Source of the DNA: Candidatus Corynebacterium faecigallinarum
GTDB taxonomy: Bacteria > Actinomycetota > Actinomycetes > Mycobacteriales > Mycobacteriaceae
DNA: 64,000 nt
Direction: 5' to 3'
Assembly (NCBI GenBank): GCA_019120175.1
Contig: DWVP01000024.1
Location: 124,001 to 188,000 of the forward strand
Shown here: positions 37,701 to 47,893 of the stretch, in pieces
Layout of the letters: each line of letters begins with the position of its first letter
Numbering within the stretch: position 1 is the stretch's first letter
Notes under the pieces: generated by a model
The model's database searches: none
Told to the model about the DNA's origin: nothing
Seen by the model: only the letters and a program-made list of their open reading frames with translations
Translations under genes and position numbers: made by a program

Positions 37701-38328
37701 CCCCTTCATCGACGCGGTCGCCATGGAGAACGACCCGGACGGCTGCTTCCCCGGGGACCGTGGCGTGCTCGACCCGGACATCCGCCGGGTGCTCGTCCGT
37801 CTGCTGCAGCGCCGTTTCCTCTCCGCGGAACACCACGAGGACTGGCGCATCCTCATGGACAACCAGCAGGTCATCGAGTCGCGCATGCACGACCTCTTCG
37901 TCCGCCTCATCGTCGACACCGACCGCGGGGTGGCCTACAAGCAGCAGGTGCGTTCGGACGAGCTGGACGTCCCGATCCTGCTCACGGACCGCGCCTACTC
38001 GCGCGTCGACACCCTGGTGCTGGTGTACCTGCGCACCGTCCACCAGCGCGAGGCGACGGCGGGGGAGCAGGACGCCCGCGTCGACGTCGAGGAGGTCACC
38101 GACACCGTGATGACCTACTTCACGCAAGACGACACGGACGTCGCCGGACGCCAACGCGCGATCCTGCGGTCGTTGGAACGACTGCGCGGCGACGGTGTCG
38201 TCGACGAGGAGTCCGAGGGACGCTTCCGCATCAACCCGCTGATCGAGATCGTGGTCAGCGCCGAGAAACTCCGCGAGGTCAACGACTGGCTCGCAGCGCA
38301 GAACATGGCAAAAGGAGACCACCAGTGA
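37693..38328 (+). CDS. jetB: JetB/MksE-like KITE protein (DUF4194)
   Basis: 211 residues matching DUF4194 (JetB/MksE), a winged-helix KITE-type subunit that binds the kleisin. [43 protein letters not shown] (split as [13 protein letters not shown] and [10 protein letters not shown]) and [11 protein letters not shown] are family-like. The ATG at 37693 overlaps the jetA stop and AGGAG lies eight bases upstream. The next gene overlaps by four bases (GTGA), so translation of the operon is coupled. Confidence 0.88.
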   Translation: MTDPFIDAVAMENDPDGCFPGDRGVLDPDIRRVLVRLLQRRFLSAEHHEDWRILMDNQQVIESRMHDLFVRLIVDTDRGVAYKQQVRSDELDVPILLTDRAYSRVDTLVLVYLRTVHQREATAGEQDARVDVEEVTDTVMTYFTQDDTDVAGRQRAILRSLERLRGDGVVDEESEGRFRINPLIEIVVSAEKLREVNDWLAAQNMAKGDHQ

Positions 38329-41300
38329 CCATGCTCGACACCCTCTTCGGCCTGGTTCCGGAGGCCTCCACCGGCCAGCAGTGGCTCGCCGAGGACCTGC
38401 AGCTGGTCAACTGGGGCGGCTACGACGGCGCCCACCGCGTCCGGTTCTCCCCGGCCGCCACCCTGCTCTGCGGCGGCTCCGGCTCCGGCAAGTCCACCCT
38501 GATGGACGCCTACATCGCCCTGATGATGCCGCACACCACCCCGTTCAACGGGGCGTCCAACGGCGCGGTCACCGGCCGGCCCCGCGGTGAGGAGCAGCGC
38601 AACATCCTGTCCTACGGTCGCGGCAAGTTGGACGAGTCCCGCAGCGGGGAGGGGACACAGGTCCGCGTGCTGCGCGGCGACGGCACCGACACCTGGACCG
38701 CCGTCGCCATGACCTGGTCCGACCACAGCAACAGCCATGCCGTGCAGCGGTTCACCGCGGTGCGCGCCTGGTACTTCCCGGCCACCGCCCGGGTGATGGA
38801 GGACGCGGTGAAGGTGCGTGGTGTCGTCGACGGCCCCTTCGACCTCGCCGCCCTGCAGGACGCCGCGACCCACCGGCTCTCCGATGCCGCCGTCCGCGCG
38901 ACCGGGCTGGACACCATGCCGACCGACAAGGAGTTCCTCGCCCGGATCCACTCCGTGCTCGGCATCGGTGCGGCCGGGGCGGGCACGAAGGCGATGAGCC
39001 TGCTGGCCCGGATCCAGGCCGGTCAGCAGATCACCACCGTCGACGAGCTCTACAAGCGCATGGTGCTGGAGGAACCGGAGACCATGGCCGTCGCCGACCA
39101 GGTCGTCTCCCACTTCGATGAGCTGGAGTCCACCCGCGAGCGCATGGTCACCGCCCAGCGCCAGGTCAAGGCGCTGCGTCCTATCCGGGAGTACACGAGT
39201 GCCATCGAGGCCTCCGCCGAGCAGCTGCGGCTGATCGAGGAGATCGGCACCTTCGACGACGCCGATTCGCTCGCCGCCCTGTGGATGAACGGCCAGCGCC
39301 TGGACCTGCTGCACACCGCCGAGGCCGAGGTCCGTACCCAGAAGAAGGCGGTGGACGCCGAGGTCACCGCCGCCACCGTCGCCGCCGAAGCCGCCGAGGC
39401 GGAGCGGGACGGCCTGCTGGAGGTGCTGCGTCATTCCGGTGGTGACCAGCTGGACACCGCCCAGCGGGAGATCAGTCAGGCCGAGCGTCGTCTGGCGGAG
39501 GTCTCGCGTGCCCGCGCCCGCTTCGATGAGGCAGTGATGCCCGCAGACCTGGAGGAAAAGGTCACCACCGCTGAGGACTTCGCCGCGCTCACCGAGCACG
39601 CCCGGATCGCGCTGAACGACCCGAACATCAAGACTGCGGCGATGGACGCCTACGCCGACGCCCGCGCCACCGTTTCCCGGCTTTCTGCCTCCCTGAAGGA
39701 CCTCGAGGCCGAACACCGGCAGGTCACCGGCCGGGCCGACAACATCCCCGGGGAGCTGCATGCCGCCCGGGACGCACTCGCCACTGCGGCCGGCCTGACC
39801 CGCGCCGACCTCCCCTTCGTCGGCGAACTCGTCGAGGTACGCACCGAGTACGAGCCCTGGCGTGAGGCCTTCAACCAGGCACTCGGCGGTTTCGCCACGA
39901 CTCTGCTCATCGACACCGCGAATCTCGCGGACTTCCGGGCAGCCATCGACACCGTCCGCACCGGACGCCGCATCCGCTTCGAGGGCGTGCACACCGGCCT
40001 GCAGACCACCGGCCACCTCGACCCCGCCCGCCTGCCCGGACGCCTGGACTACCGCGACAGTGCCTTCACCGGTTGGCTGCAGCAACGCCTCGAGCGCCAG
40101 TTCGACTTCGTCTGCGTCGACTCGGCAAGTGAGCTGTCCGGGCATTCCCAGGCGCTGACCATCACCGGCCAGCTCTCCCAGGGCAGCCGCGGTGCCCATG
40201 GTGGTCACGGCGCACGCAACGTCCTCGGCTTCTCCAACCAGCGCCGGCTCGCCGACCTCGACGGCGACATCGCCAAGCTCCGCGCCGAGATCGCCGCGGC
40301 CGCAGCGTCCCGCGATTCCTACGCCGCCGAGCTGGACGCCCTGGATGCCCGGCTGGCCGCCTACCGCGCGGCCACCGCGGTGACCTGGGAGGAGATCGAC
40401 GTCGACGCGGTCACCGCCGAGCGTGACCGCTGGGCCGGCATCATCGACGAGATCACCACCGGCAACCCGGAGATCGAGAAACTGCAGGAACAGATCGACG
40501 AGCTCAAGGTGACCGTTGACCGGCAGCGGGAATCCATCGGCAAGGCCCGCGGTGAGCAGGACGTCCTGAAGACCCGCTGGGCGGACATCGCCGACCAGGT
40601 CGACGCGGCGATGATCGCCGTCGACGAGGCTGACGAGGCTGGCCGGGAACTCAGCGACGCCCAGGCGTCCTACCTTTCGGAACGCTTCGGACCGTCCGAC
40701 ACCCCCGACCAGCTCACCGTCTTCGACGCCGCCATCGCCACTGCCGCCGGACGCCTCGCCGAGGACCGGTCCACCGCCCAGAAGACCCTCACGGCGCAGC
40801 GCGACCAGCTGCGCCGCACCCTGGAGAACTTCCTGGACAACTGGCCGAACCCGAACCTGCGCGCCGATCCGGACACCTCCGTCGGCGACTTCGAGCGCAT
40901 CCTCGACGACCTGGAGACCAGTGGACTGCACGAGCTCGAGGCGGAGTGGAAGAACAGCCTGGTCACGATGTCCGGCAACGACCTGACGAACCTGGCCTCG
41001 GCGCTGTCGCGGGCGCGCCGGGAGATCCAGGAACGCATCGAGCCGATCAACCAGATCATGCGGGAGCTGCCGTTCTACGACGACGACCACCGGTTGCAGA
41101 TCTCCCCACGGGACAACCAGTCGGAGTCGCGGCGTAAGTTCCTCAAGGATCTGCGGGATGTCCGCGGTCTCATCGAGTCCTCCTCGACCAGTCCCGCGGA
41201 CAGTCCGGAACGGGCGCAGGCCTATGAGCGCATGTCGCGGCTGATCAACCGGATCCGCCGCACCGCCCCGGACTTCGACGGGCTGATCGACGTGCGTAAC

Positions 41301-41681
41301 CACGTGCGCGTCAGTGCAGAGAAGATCCACGCGACCACCGGTGCGCATGTCGCGTTGTACGATCACATCGGTGAGAAGTCCGGTGGCGAGTCCCAGGAGC
41401 TCATCGCCTTCATCGTCGGTGCCGCGCTGCGCTACCAGTTGGGCGATGCCTCGGCGGAACGTCCCCGCTATGCCCCGGTCTTCCTCGACGAGGCACTGAT
41501 CAAGGCGGACGCGCACTTCACCGCCCGCGCGATCGGCGCCTGGCGTGGTCTCGGATTCCAGCTGGTCATCGGCGCGCCGAACGACAAGTACAGTGCCATC
41601 GAGCCGCATGTGCAGGTGGAGTACGACATCCTCAAGGACACCTCCGGGCGGTCCTGGGCGAAGCCGAAGGTGGGGGTGTGA
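38325..41681 (+). CDS. jetC: JetC/MksB-like SMC ATPase
   Basis: 1118-residue SMC-like ATPase of the Wadjet/MksB group. Walker [11 protein letters not shown] near residue 46, a long coiled coil from about 270 to 470, a hinge-like middle, a second coil from about 640 to 830, the ABC signature KSGGESQEL near residue 1023 and Walker [13 protein letters not shown] near residue 1051 are all intact. In known systems it forms the motor that extrudes DNA loops with JetA and JetB. GTG start, with AGGAG ten bases before. No jetD (toprim nuclease, DUF3322/DUF2220) follows: the next gene is a pirin. Confidence 0.92.
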   Translation: MTMLDTLFGLVPEASTGQQWLAEDLQLVNWGGYDGAHRVRFSPAATLLCGGSGSGKSTLMDAYIALMMPHTTPFNGASNGAVTGRPRGEEQRNILSYGRGKLDESRSGEGTQVRVLRGDGTDTWTAVAMTWSDHSNSHAVQRFTAVRAWYFPATARVMEDAVKVRGVVDGPFDLAALQDAATHRLSDAAVRATGLDTMPTDKEFLARIHSVLGIGAAGAGTKAMSLLARIQAGQQITTVDELYKRMVLEEPETMAVADQVVSHFDELESTRERMVTAQRQVKALRPIREYTSAIEASAEQLRLIEEIGTFDDADSLAALWMNGQRLDLLHTAEAEVRTQKKAVDAEVTAATVAAEAAEAERDGLLEVLRHSGGDQLDTAQREISQAERRLAEVSRARARFDEAVMPADLEEKVTTAEDFAALTEHARIALNDPNIKTAAMDAYADARATVSRLSASLKDLEAEHRQVTGRADNIPGELHAARDALATAAGLTRADLPFVGELVEVRTEYEPWREAFNQALGGFATTLLIDTANLADFRAAIDTVRTGRRIRFEGVHTGLQTTGHLDPARLPGRLDYRDSAFTGWLQQRLERQFDFVCVDSASELSGHSQALTITGQLSQGSRGAHGGHGARNVLGFSNQRRLADLDGDIAKLRAEIAAAAASRDSYAAELDALDARLAAYRAATAVTWEEIDVDAVTAERDRWAGIIDEITTGNPEIEKLQEQIDELKVTVDRQRESIGKARGEQDVLKTRWADIADQVDAAMIAVDEADEAGRELSDAQASYLSERFGPSDTPDQLTVFDAAIATAAGRLAEDRSTAQKTLTAQRDQLRRTLENFLDNWPNPNLRADPDTSVGDFERILDDLETSGLHELEAEWKNSLVTMSGNDLTNLASALSRARREIQERIEPINQIMRELPFYDDDHRLQISPRDNQSESRRKFLKDLRDVRGLIESSSTSPADSPERAQAYERMSRLINRIRRTAPDFDGLIDVRNHVRVSAEKIHATTGAHVALYDHIGEKSGGESQELIAFIVGAALRYQLGDASAERPRYAPVFLDEALIKADAHFTARAIGAWRGLGFQLVIGAPNDKYSAIEPHVQVEYDILKDTSGRSWAKPKVGV

Positions 41682-41714
41682 CGCTGTACCGTCGACAAAG
41701 TAGTTGATCTGTCA

Positions 41715-41720
41715 TATGCT
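41715..41720 (+). promoter_or_regulatory. -10 box for the pirin operon
   Basis: TATGCT ends exactly before ATGGCC and six bases before the second ATG at 41727, the spacing expected if that second ATG is the transcription start. It lies 34 bases after jetC, so the pirin operon need not depend on jetABC transcription. Confidence 0.5.
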
Positions 41721-41726
41721 ATGGCC

Positions 41727-42725
41727 ATGACCGGTTCTGTGCCAGTGCCAGTGGAGATCATCACCGCCCGTGACGTGCCCCTCGGCGGGTTGCGGGCCAT
41801 GACCGTGCACCGCACGCTGCCGCAACGCCGCCGCAGCCTCATCGGCGCCTGGTGCTTCATCGACCATTTCGGCCCCAACCGGGTCGCCGCCGACGGCGGT
41901 ATGGACGTCGCACCACATCCCCATACCGGCCTGCAGACCGTGACCTGGCTGTTCGAGGGAACCACCAGGCACGACGACTCCCACGGCATCCATGAACTCG
42001 TCCGTCCCGGCGAGGTCAACCTGATGACTGCCGGTGGCGGAATCTGCCATTCGGAGGTCTCCGCCGAGGACACCGAGATACTCCACGGTGTCCAACTGTG
42101 GACCGTCCTGCCCGACAGCGCCCGCCACGGCGACCGACGCTTCGACCACCACGCCCCCGACCAGATCGCCTTCCAGGGCGGAAGCGCCCTGGTCTTCATC
42201 GGTTCGCTGCTGGGGGTCACCTCACCGGTGGAGACCTTCACGCCGCTGGTCGGGGCGGAGATCCGGTTGGACGCCGGTGCCAGCATCGACATATCCCTCG
42301 ACCCGTCCTTCGAGCATGGCATCCTCGTCGACACCGGTGACATCACGCTCGAGGGCGTACCGGTGGGGCGCACCGAGCTCGCCTACACCGGTACCGGCGC
42401 GGACAGCCTGCACATCGCCAATATCGGGGACGAGGCGGCCCGTATCGTCCTGCTCGGCGGGGAACCGTTCGAGGAGGAAGTGGTGATGTGGTGGAACTTC
42501 ATCGGACGCGATGACGCCGAGATCCGCCGCTTCCACGAGGCGTGGAACGCCGCCGGCGGAGGTGACAACGACCAGTTCGGTCAGGTCACCGGCTACCGTG
42601 GTCATGATCCGGACGGCGAGACATGGCTGGCGGCGCCGACGATGCCGCCGACGGTGCTGCGTCCGCGGACGAACCCTGGCCCCGTCGCCCGCCCCGGCGA
42701 TGACCCGTACCGGTCACGGTCCTGA
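41727..42725 (+). CDS. Pirin-family protein
   Basis: Bicupin of the pirin family, 332 residues. The metal-binding N-terminal cupin shows DVAPHPHTGLQTVTW, HDDSHGIHELVRPGEVNLMT (20 residues) and GGGICHSEVS, which supply the His and Glu ligands. Bacterial pirins can act as quercetin dioxygenases or redox sensors, and the substrate here is unknown. The ATG at 41727 was preferred over that at 41721 because of its distance from the -10 box and the lack of a ribosome-binding site for either. It heads a pirin / AhpD-like / pirin operon. Confidence 0.88.
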   Translation: MTGSVPVPVEIITARDVPLGGLRAMTVHRTLPQRRRSLIGAWCFIDHFGPNRVAADGGMDVAPHPHTGLQTVTWLFEGTTRHDDSHGIHELVRPGEVNLMTAGGGICHSEVSAEDTEILHGVQLWTVLPDSARHGDRRFDHHAPDQIAFQGGSALVFIGSLLGVTSPVETFTPLVGAEIRLDAGASIDISLDPSFEHGILVDTGDITLEGVPVGRTELAYTGTGADSLHIANIGDEAARIVLLGGEPFEEEVVMWWNFIGRDDAEIRRFHEAWNAAGGGDNDQFGQVTGYRGHDPDGETWLAAPTMPPTVLRPRTNPGPVARPGDDPYRSRS

Positions 42726-42743
42726 AAACCTGGAGGAGAGCAG

Positions 42744-43220
42744 ATGTCTCAGCTATCACGGCGCCCTTATATCGACAAGGTCCATCCGAGTGTCTATAAG
42801 GCGATGAACGGAGCCGTTCTCGCCGCGCGCACGGTGTACGGCGAGGTTGACCTGCCGATGTCGCTGATTGAACTGGTCAATGTCCGGGTGTCGCAGATCA
42901 ACGGGTGCCCGACGTGCCTGAGTGTTCATGTACCGGCGGCCCGCGACGCGGGGCTGGAACAGAGGGTGCTTGACCTGCTGCCGAGCTGGCGGGAGATGCG
43001 CGATGCAGGTTCCACGGACGTATTCAGTCCGCAGCAGTTCGCCGCCCTGGAGCTCGCCGAGGCGTTGACCGTGGTGGACGGGACGGCCGACGCGGTCGCC
43101 GACGCCACCGAGGTGTTCAGTCCGGAGCAGGTCGCAGCACTGGAATGGGCGATCATCCTGATCAACTCCTACAACCGGATCTCGATCGGTTCGGGGCATC
43201 CGCCGGCAGGTGCGCGATGA
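42744..43220 (+). CDS. AhpD-like carboxymuconolactone-decarboxylase family protein
   Basis: 158 residues of the CMD/AhpD fold. The redox motif GCPTCLSVH provides the CxxC pair and following His used by AhpD-type peroxidase adaptors. The helical remainder (FAALELAEALTV, VAALEWAIILINSYNRI) matches the family. A GGAGGAG ribosome-binding site lies upstream. Between two pirin genes and overlapping the second by four bases, it probably takes part in the same oxidative or aromatic chemistry. Confidence 0.9.
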   Translation: MSQLSRRPYIDKVHPSVYKAMNGAVLAARTVYGEVDLPMSLIELVNVRVSQINGCPTCLSVHVPAARDAGLEQRVLDLLPSWREMRDAGSTDVFSPQQFAALELAEALTVVDGTADAVADATEVFSPEQVAALEWAIILINSYNRISIGSGHPPAGAR

Positions 43221-43960
43221 CCGTCATCAGGTCCGAGGACCGTGCCTTGTGGCCAGGTAATGACATCCGGTCGAGGCAGTCCTTCCCGGCGACCGGGTCG
43301 ACCCGCATGACCGACTACGCTTTCGGCCTGTTGTTGATCCACAACGACGACCTGGTGGAACCCGGTGAAGGTTTCGACATGCACCAGCATGCGGACGTGG
43401 AGATCGTCACCTGGATCGTCGACGGGACACTCCGCCACCGTGATTCCTCCGGCGCGGAGATGACCTTGTCCGCCGGGCAGGTCGAGGCCATCACCGCTGG
43501 TTCGGGGATCAGCCACGCCGAGACCAACAACGTCGGGTTCACCGGACGTGAGGTGCTGCGGGTGATTCAGATGTGGCTGCCGACCGACGCCGCCGGGCTG
43601 GAACCTGCCCACTCCACCGCCGATCTCAACGCTGCGTTGGACGCGGGTGGCCTCGTCACGGTCGTTGATGGTGGTGGCGGTGACGACACAGGTGGCGCAC
43701 CGCTGCGCATCCACACCTCCGGTGCCCGCCTCTCGGCCGCACGTCTTGCCCCGGGGTCATCTGTGGAGACGGAACCCTCCAACTACCAGCACATCTTCGT
43801 GGTGAAGGGCGAGGTGGAGCTCCTCGGCGACGTCTTGTCCGAGGGCGATGCCGCACGGCTCACCGACGCCGGCGCCGTCCGGATCACTGGCCGCGAGCCG
43901 GCCGAGGTCCTGGTCTGGGAGATGGACCGCAGTGTCCGCACGGAACCCCGCTGGCGGTGA
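43217..43960 (+). CDS. Second pirin-like cupin protein
   Basis: 247 residues, a shorter pirin of the YhhW type. FDMHQHADVEIVTWIVDG, RHRDSSG and ITAGSGISHAETN give the cupin metal ligands His, His, His and Glu. The C-terminal cupin is degenerate. The ATG at 43217 overlaps the preceding stop codon, which shows coupling; the frame is open further upstream but without conservation. It is clearly diverged from the first pirin and not a recent duplicate. Confidence 0.87.
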   Translation: MTVIRSEDRALWPGNDIRSRQSFPATGSTRMTDYAFGLLLIHNDDLVEPGEGFDMHQHADVEIVTWIVDGTLRHRDSSGAEMTLSAGQVEAITAGSGISHAETNNVGFTGREVLRVIQMWLPTDAAGLEPAHSTADLNAALDAGGLVTVVDGGGGDDTGGAPLRIHTSGARLSAARLAPGSSVETEPSNYQHIFVVKGEVELLGDVLSEGDAARLTDAGAVRITGREPAEVLVWEMDRSVRTEPRWR

Positions 43961-44083
43961 CAACCGGGGGTGGGCGTCCTGCCGCGGCCACTGCCGCTGA
44001 TTAGGGTGGGGAAGTATCGGGCCGCAACGTACCGCTACCGTGGTCTGACCTCACGTTCTCGGAAGTGAAAGGGTTGACCATCC

Positions 44084-45172
44084 ATGAAGGCAGCACGCTA
44101 CTACGGCAACAAGGACATCAGGGTCGAGGACATCGACCAGCAGGCGTTGGAGCCGGGCACGGTGCGCATCAATGTCGCCTGGTGCGGCATCTGCGGAACT
44201 GACCTGCACGAATACCTGGACGGGCCGATCTTCTGCCCGACCTGCGAAGCCGCCCACCCGATCTCCGGGGAGACCGCGCCGATCACCCTGGGCCATGAGT
44301 TCTCCGGTGTCGTCGCCGAACTTGGTGAGGGGGTGGACGATCTGGCCGTCGGTGACCACGTTGTCGTCGAGCCGTACATCATCGGCGATGACGTCGACAC
44401 CGGACCCGACAGCAGCACCTACCACCTGTCGGAGAACATGAACTTCATTGGTCTCGCCGGCCGTGGTGGTGGTCTGTCGGAGAATGTCGTGGTGCGCCGA
44501 CGCTGGGTGCACAAGATCGCCGACTCGGTGCCGCTGGACGAGGCGGCGCTGATCGAGCCGCTGTCGGTGGGCTTTCACGCCGTGCAGCGATCCGGTCTCA
44601 CCGAGGAGAACGCTGCCGGGAAGACTGCGATCATCGGTGGTGCCGGTCCGATCGGCCTGCTGACCGCGGCGGTGCTCAAGGCATGGGGCGTGCGCGTGGT
44701 CGTCTCGGAGCTCTCGGAGCTGCGTCGGCAGAAGGCGATGGATTCCGGGGTGGCGGATCTGGCGTTGAACCCGACGGAGGTGGATGTCGTCGAGGAGGTC
44801 AAGGCGCTGACCGATGGTGCCGGAGCCGATGTCGCCTTCGAGTGCACCTCGGTGCAGGTCGTGCTGGATACCTTGATGGACGCGCTGCGTCCTACCGGTG
44901 TGCTGGTGGTCGTGTCGATCTGGGGCCACCGGTCGGACTTCGACATCCACAAGCTGGTGATGAAGGAGATCGACCTGCGTGGCACCATTGGCTACGTGAA
45001 CTCGCATCCGGCGACGATTGCGCTGGTGGAGTCGGGGAAGATCGACCTGAAGCCGTTCATCACCGGCAAGATCGGGCTGGATGGTCTGGTGGACGAGGGT
45101 TTCGACACCTTGATCAACCGCAACGAGACCGCGGTGAAGATTCTCGTCTCGCCGTCTGGAGAGGGGCTCTAG
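44084..45172 (+). CDS. Zinc-dependent 2,3-butanediol-type dehydrogenase
   Basis: Medium-chain zinc alcohol dehydrogenase, 362 residues, closest in pattern to (R,R)-butanediol dehydrogenases. WCGICGTDLHEY carries the catalytic-zinc Cys, LGHEFSG the His-Glu pair, and FCPTCEAAHP is the insert typical of BDH. The cofactor motif GAGPIGLLTAAVL is near residue 185. Reaction would interconvert acetoin and butanediol with NAD. It is monocistronic and convergent with the HNH gene; the two stops are four bases apart. Confidence 0.88.
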   Translation: MKAARYYGNKDIRVEDIDQQALEPGTVRINVAWCGICGTDLHEYLDGPIFCPTCEAAHPISGETAPITLGHEFSGVVAELGEGVDDLAVGDHVVVEPYIIGDDVDTGPDSSTYHLSENMNFIGLAGRGGGLSENVVVRRRWVHKIADSVPLDEAALIEPLSVGFHAVQRSGLTEENAAGKTAIIGGAGPIGLLTAAVLKAWGVRVVVSELSELRRQKAMDSGVADLALNPTEVDVVEEVKALTDGAGADVAFECTSVQVVLDTLMDALRPTGVLVVVSIWGHRSDFDIHKLVMKEIDLRGTIGYVNSHPATIALVESGKIDLKPFITGKIGLDGLVDEGFDTLINRNETAVKILVSPSGEGL

Positions 45173-45176
45173 ACCC

Positions 45177-46664
45177 CTAGAACGGCACCGCCTGCGCCTC
45201 GACCTTCGCCGCTGCGGCCCGGGTCTTCTCCCGATGCTCCAGTCGGAGGGCATTGTGTTCGGTGAGTGCCTTCCTCTTGCGGTGCAGGCGTGTGTCGAAG
45301 GTCAGGCAGGCATCGGCCAGGGGGCCGGTGGGGGTGTCGACGACGGTGTGTCCGTCGGCGATGCTGGTCCACCAGCAGGACCCGTCCGGATTGCGGGTGA
45401 CGTCCCACAGTCCGCGGGTCTTGAGGCTGTGGCAGGCGGGGCACAGTGACTGTTCCGCCCAGGTGGCCGTCTTGCCGCCACCGTCGTACTTGGTGACGTG
45501 GTCGATCTGGGCGGTGGCGGCCGGGGCGTCGCAACCGGGGAAGCGGCAGGTGCCGTCGACTCCGGCGATGGTGGCGCGCTGGTGGTCGCTGTTGCGGTAA
45601 CCCTCGATCTCGCTGTGTCCGGCGATGCACAGGTCGGTGACACGGGCGAGCCACCGCTTGGTGGCCACCCGGTCGAGGCCGGTGGACTCCAGGTGGGTTT
45701 CGGCGGTATCGAGGTTTCGGTAGCAGTTCAACGTCACGGAGACATTGCGAGCCTGACCATGAACCAGTTCGGTGAGGGCTTTGGCACGGGTGGTGTCATG
45801 TGCGTCGGCCACGGCATCGACGATGCGGAGGAAACCGATGCCCTCATCGGCGGGCATCGTGATGTGGAAGACGGTACGTTCCGGGGACCGGGTGTCGACG
45901 TCGAAGCACAGTTGGGCTTGTGGGGGAGGGGCTATGCCGAGCTCCTCCGGGTCGGCAGGTCGCGCCGTAGGCTGGATCCGGTCAACGATGTCGGTGACTT
46001 TACGGCGCAGTGTCCGGGTTCCTGGCACTGCCTGAGACGGGCGCTGGGGGTAGAGAAGGCCGGCGATCTCGTCCCCCACCTCGAGGCGATGATCGTCGGT
46101 GACTCCGAAGAGACAGTCGGCGAGGACCCGGAGGTGCTCGAAGGAGAACGCACCGACCTCGAGGAGCGGACGTAGTTGTTCGTACTTGGAGAGCATGGTG
46201 CCGATGTCGCAGTAGGCGATGGCCTTGGACTGCGGGATCGCCAGGGCGGATGCCAGTCGCCGGGCGATGCGCGAGACCTCGTCGCCCGGCTTCGGGGTGA
46301 CCGACCGGGCAATGCTCAGGTCCGTCTTGTTGATGGTGACCCGTGCTTTCTGGAGCTCGCCGTCGCCGGTCACGGCCCAGTACCCGAACGTGGTGGGCGT
46401 CAGATCGTTATCGAACGAGTAGTCGTATGGATCATGGTACTCGCCGGTGTCGGGATCGAAGTCCATGTACTGGTCCGGGTAGGTCATCGGCTCTTCTGCG
46501 GCCGCTGCCGCCTCGAGCTCCTCGTTCCACGTGCAGTGGGGGCAGTACATGTCCTCGTGGTCGGGAATTGGGCAGATTATCCCGGTTTCGCCGATATGGA
46601 TAGTCGACCTGACCCATTCCTCGATCTTCGGCACGTTGACTGGTTCGCGTATCGCTGTGGTCAT
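45177..46664 (-). CDS. HNH endonuclease domain protein (DUF222 / 13E12-like)
   Basis: 495 residues. The N-terminal half is helical and resembles DUF222 proteins of the mycobacterial 13E12 repeat family. The C-terminal HNH motif is intact: CRFPGCDAP, IDHVTKYDGGGKT and LCPACHSLK, giving the catalytic His-Asp-His and two zinc Cys pairs. Such genes are multi-copy in actinobacteria and some are induced by DNA damage. The ATG at 46664 has GGGGA upstream. The promoter has an SOS-like half palindrome. No intein, intron or repeat ends were seen. Confidence 0.85.
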   Translation of the reverse strand: MTTAIREPVNVPKIEEWVRSTIHIGETGIICPIPDHEDMYCPHCTWNEELEAAAAAEEPMTYPDQYMDFDPDTGEYHDPYDYSFDNDLTPTTFGYWAVTGDGELQKARVTINKTDLSIARSVTPKPGDEVSRIARRLASALAIPQSKAIAYCDIGTMLSKYEQLRPLLEVGAFSFEHLRVLADCLFGVTDDHRLEVGDEIAGLLYPQRPSQAVPGTRTLRRKVTDIVDRIQPTARPADPEELGIAPPPQAQLCFDVDTRSPERTVFHITMPADEGIGFLRIVDAVADAHDTTRAKALTELVHGQARNVSVTLNCYRNLDTAETHLESTGLDRVATKRWLARVTDLCIAGHSEIEGYRNSDHQRATIAGVDGTCRFPGCDAPAATAQIDHVTKYDGGGKTATWAEQSLCPACHSLKTRGLWDVTRNPDGSCWWTSIADGHTVVDTPTGPLADACLTFDTRLHRKRKALTEHNALRLEHREKTRAAAAKVEAQAVPF

Positions 46665-46722
46665 TTTCGTGGTCCCCTGGGTGATGGTGTTGTGGTGTCC
46701 CGCTCCGTTATGTTCACTTGCA

Positions 46723-46747
46723 ATACTACCGATACTGTGTTCGAACG
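46723..46747 (-). promoter_or_regulatory. Promoter with SOS-like box for the HNH gene
   Basis: The minus-strand -10 TAGTAT (46723-46728) is adjacent to CCGATACTGTGTTCGA (46729-46744, plus strand). Against the actinobacterial LexA pattern TCGAACannTGTTCGA the right half is perfect and the left half poor. The 13-mer CTGTGTTCGAACG (46735-46747 region) recurs in reverse orientation at the 57627 palindrome. Confidence 0.45.
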
Positions 46748-46845
46748 GCAAGAGGAAGTTTTCGACGGGTCGGTGGACTCAGCTACGCGACCACAGGGAC
46801 CTGGAGAGTAATCCGGACCGGAACGCTGAGGGGAAGGTGAATACG

Positions 46846-47883
46846 ATGGCTCACATGACTGACCCCGCAGCCTCCGCAGCACCCACGACCGTCCCGGTTT
46901 TCCTCGACTGCGACACCGGTATCGATGATGCCCTGGCCCTGGCGTACCTGCTGGCCAGTCCGGTCGCCGATCTGGTCGGCGTCGGTTCGGTCCACGGCAA
47001 TGTCAGCGCAGCTGGCGGCGCGGACAACACCCGACGGTTGCTGGCGATGGCATCGCGTACCGACATTCCGGTGGCTGTCGGAGCGTCCGACCCGTTGGGC
47101 GGCACCTTCGCCGGCGGCACGGTGGCGGTCCACGGTGCAGACGGCGTCGGCGGTGTCCGTGACAGACTGCTTCCTGCTGTGCTGTCAGAGGCTGCGGGGG
47201 CAGCAGGCTCAGACACGGACGCCGCTGACCTGCTGCTCAGCCTGTCCCACGAGTACGCCGGTGAGCTCCACCTCATCGCCATCGGCCCGTTGACCAACCT
47301 CGCCATCGCCCTGGAGCGTGATCCGTCGCTGGTCAAGCGGGTGGCGGGACTGACCGTCATGGGAGGTGCGGCGATGGTTCCGGGCAACATCACCCCGGTC
47401 GCCGAGGCGAATATCGTGCTGGACCCCGAGGCGGCCGAGCGTGTGCTCTCGGCTGGATGGCCGGTGACACTCGTCCCGCTGGACACCACGATGGAGAACA
47501 CCTTCGAGAAGTCCCATATCGATGCACTCGCGCAGTCGGACGCTCCGCTGATCGCGGCAGTGGGGGAGATGCTGCACTTCTACTCGGGGTTCTACGCCGA
47601 CATCTACGGCCGGGTGTGCTGTGCCCTGCACGACCCGCTCGCCGCCGCGATCGCCCTGGGGGATGTCGGGTTGGAGAGGGCACCGCGGGTACCGGTCGTC
47701 GTCGATGCCACCGACGGGCCCGGACGTGGCCAGACCATCTGCGACCTGCGGCACCAGCGTCCTGCCAATGGCGAGTACGACATCGATGTCGAGGATGCGA
47801 CGGTGCGGGTCGTCCTGCGCAGCGGGGCGGGCTTCCCGGACCTGCTCGCCGAGCGGCTGCTGGGGTGGGGCGGTCGTCAGTAG
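46846..47883 (+). CDS. Nucleoside hydrolase
   Basis: Inosine-uridine-preferring-type nucleoside N-ribohydrolase, 345 residues, which splits ribonucleosides into base and ribose. The calcium-binding motif DCDTGIDDALAL lies at residue 21 and GGAAMVPGNITPVAEANIVLDP holds the later conserved region, here split as GGAAMVPGN and AEANIVLDPEAA. VTLVPLDTTMENTF (nucleobase pocket helix region) follows. A GGGGAAGG site precedes the ATG; a GTG at 46837 is an alternative. It lies 11 bases before the next gene, suggesting an operon. Confidence 0.92.
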   Translation: MAHMTDPAASAAPTTVPVFLDCDTGIDDALALAYLLASPVADLVGVGSVHGNVSAAGGADNTRRLLAMASRTDIPVAVGASDPLGGTFAGGTVAVHGADGVGGVRDRLLPAVLSEAAGAAGSDTDAADLLLSLSHEYAGELHLIAIGPLTNLAIALERDPSLVKRVAGLTVMGGAAMVPGNITPVAEANIVLDPEAAERVLSAGWPVTLVPLDTTMENTFEKSHIDALAQSDAPLIAAVGEMLHFYSGFYADIYGRVCCALHDPLAAAIALGDVGLERAPRVPVVVDATDGPGRGQTICDLRHQRPANGEYDIDVEDATVRVVLRSGAGFPDLLAERLLGWGGRQ

Positions 47884-47893
47884 GGTGGGCGGC

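Noticed and set aside
38115..41609. 1164-residue minus-strand open frame over jetC
   Set aside because: It is antisense to a gene with all SMC motifs, has Gly/Val/Asp-rich shadow composition and no recognisable domain.
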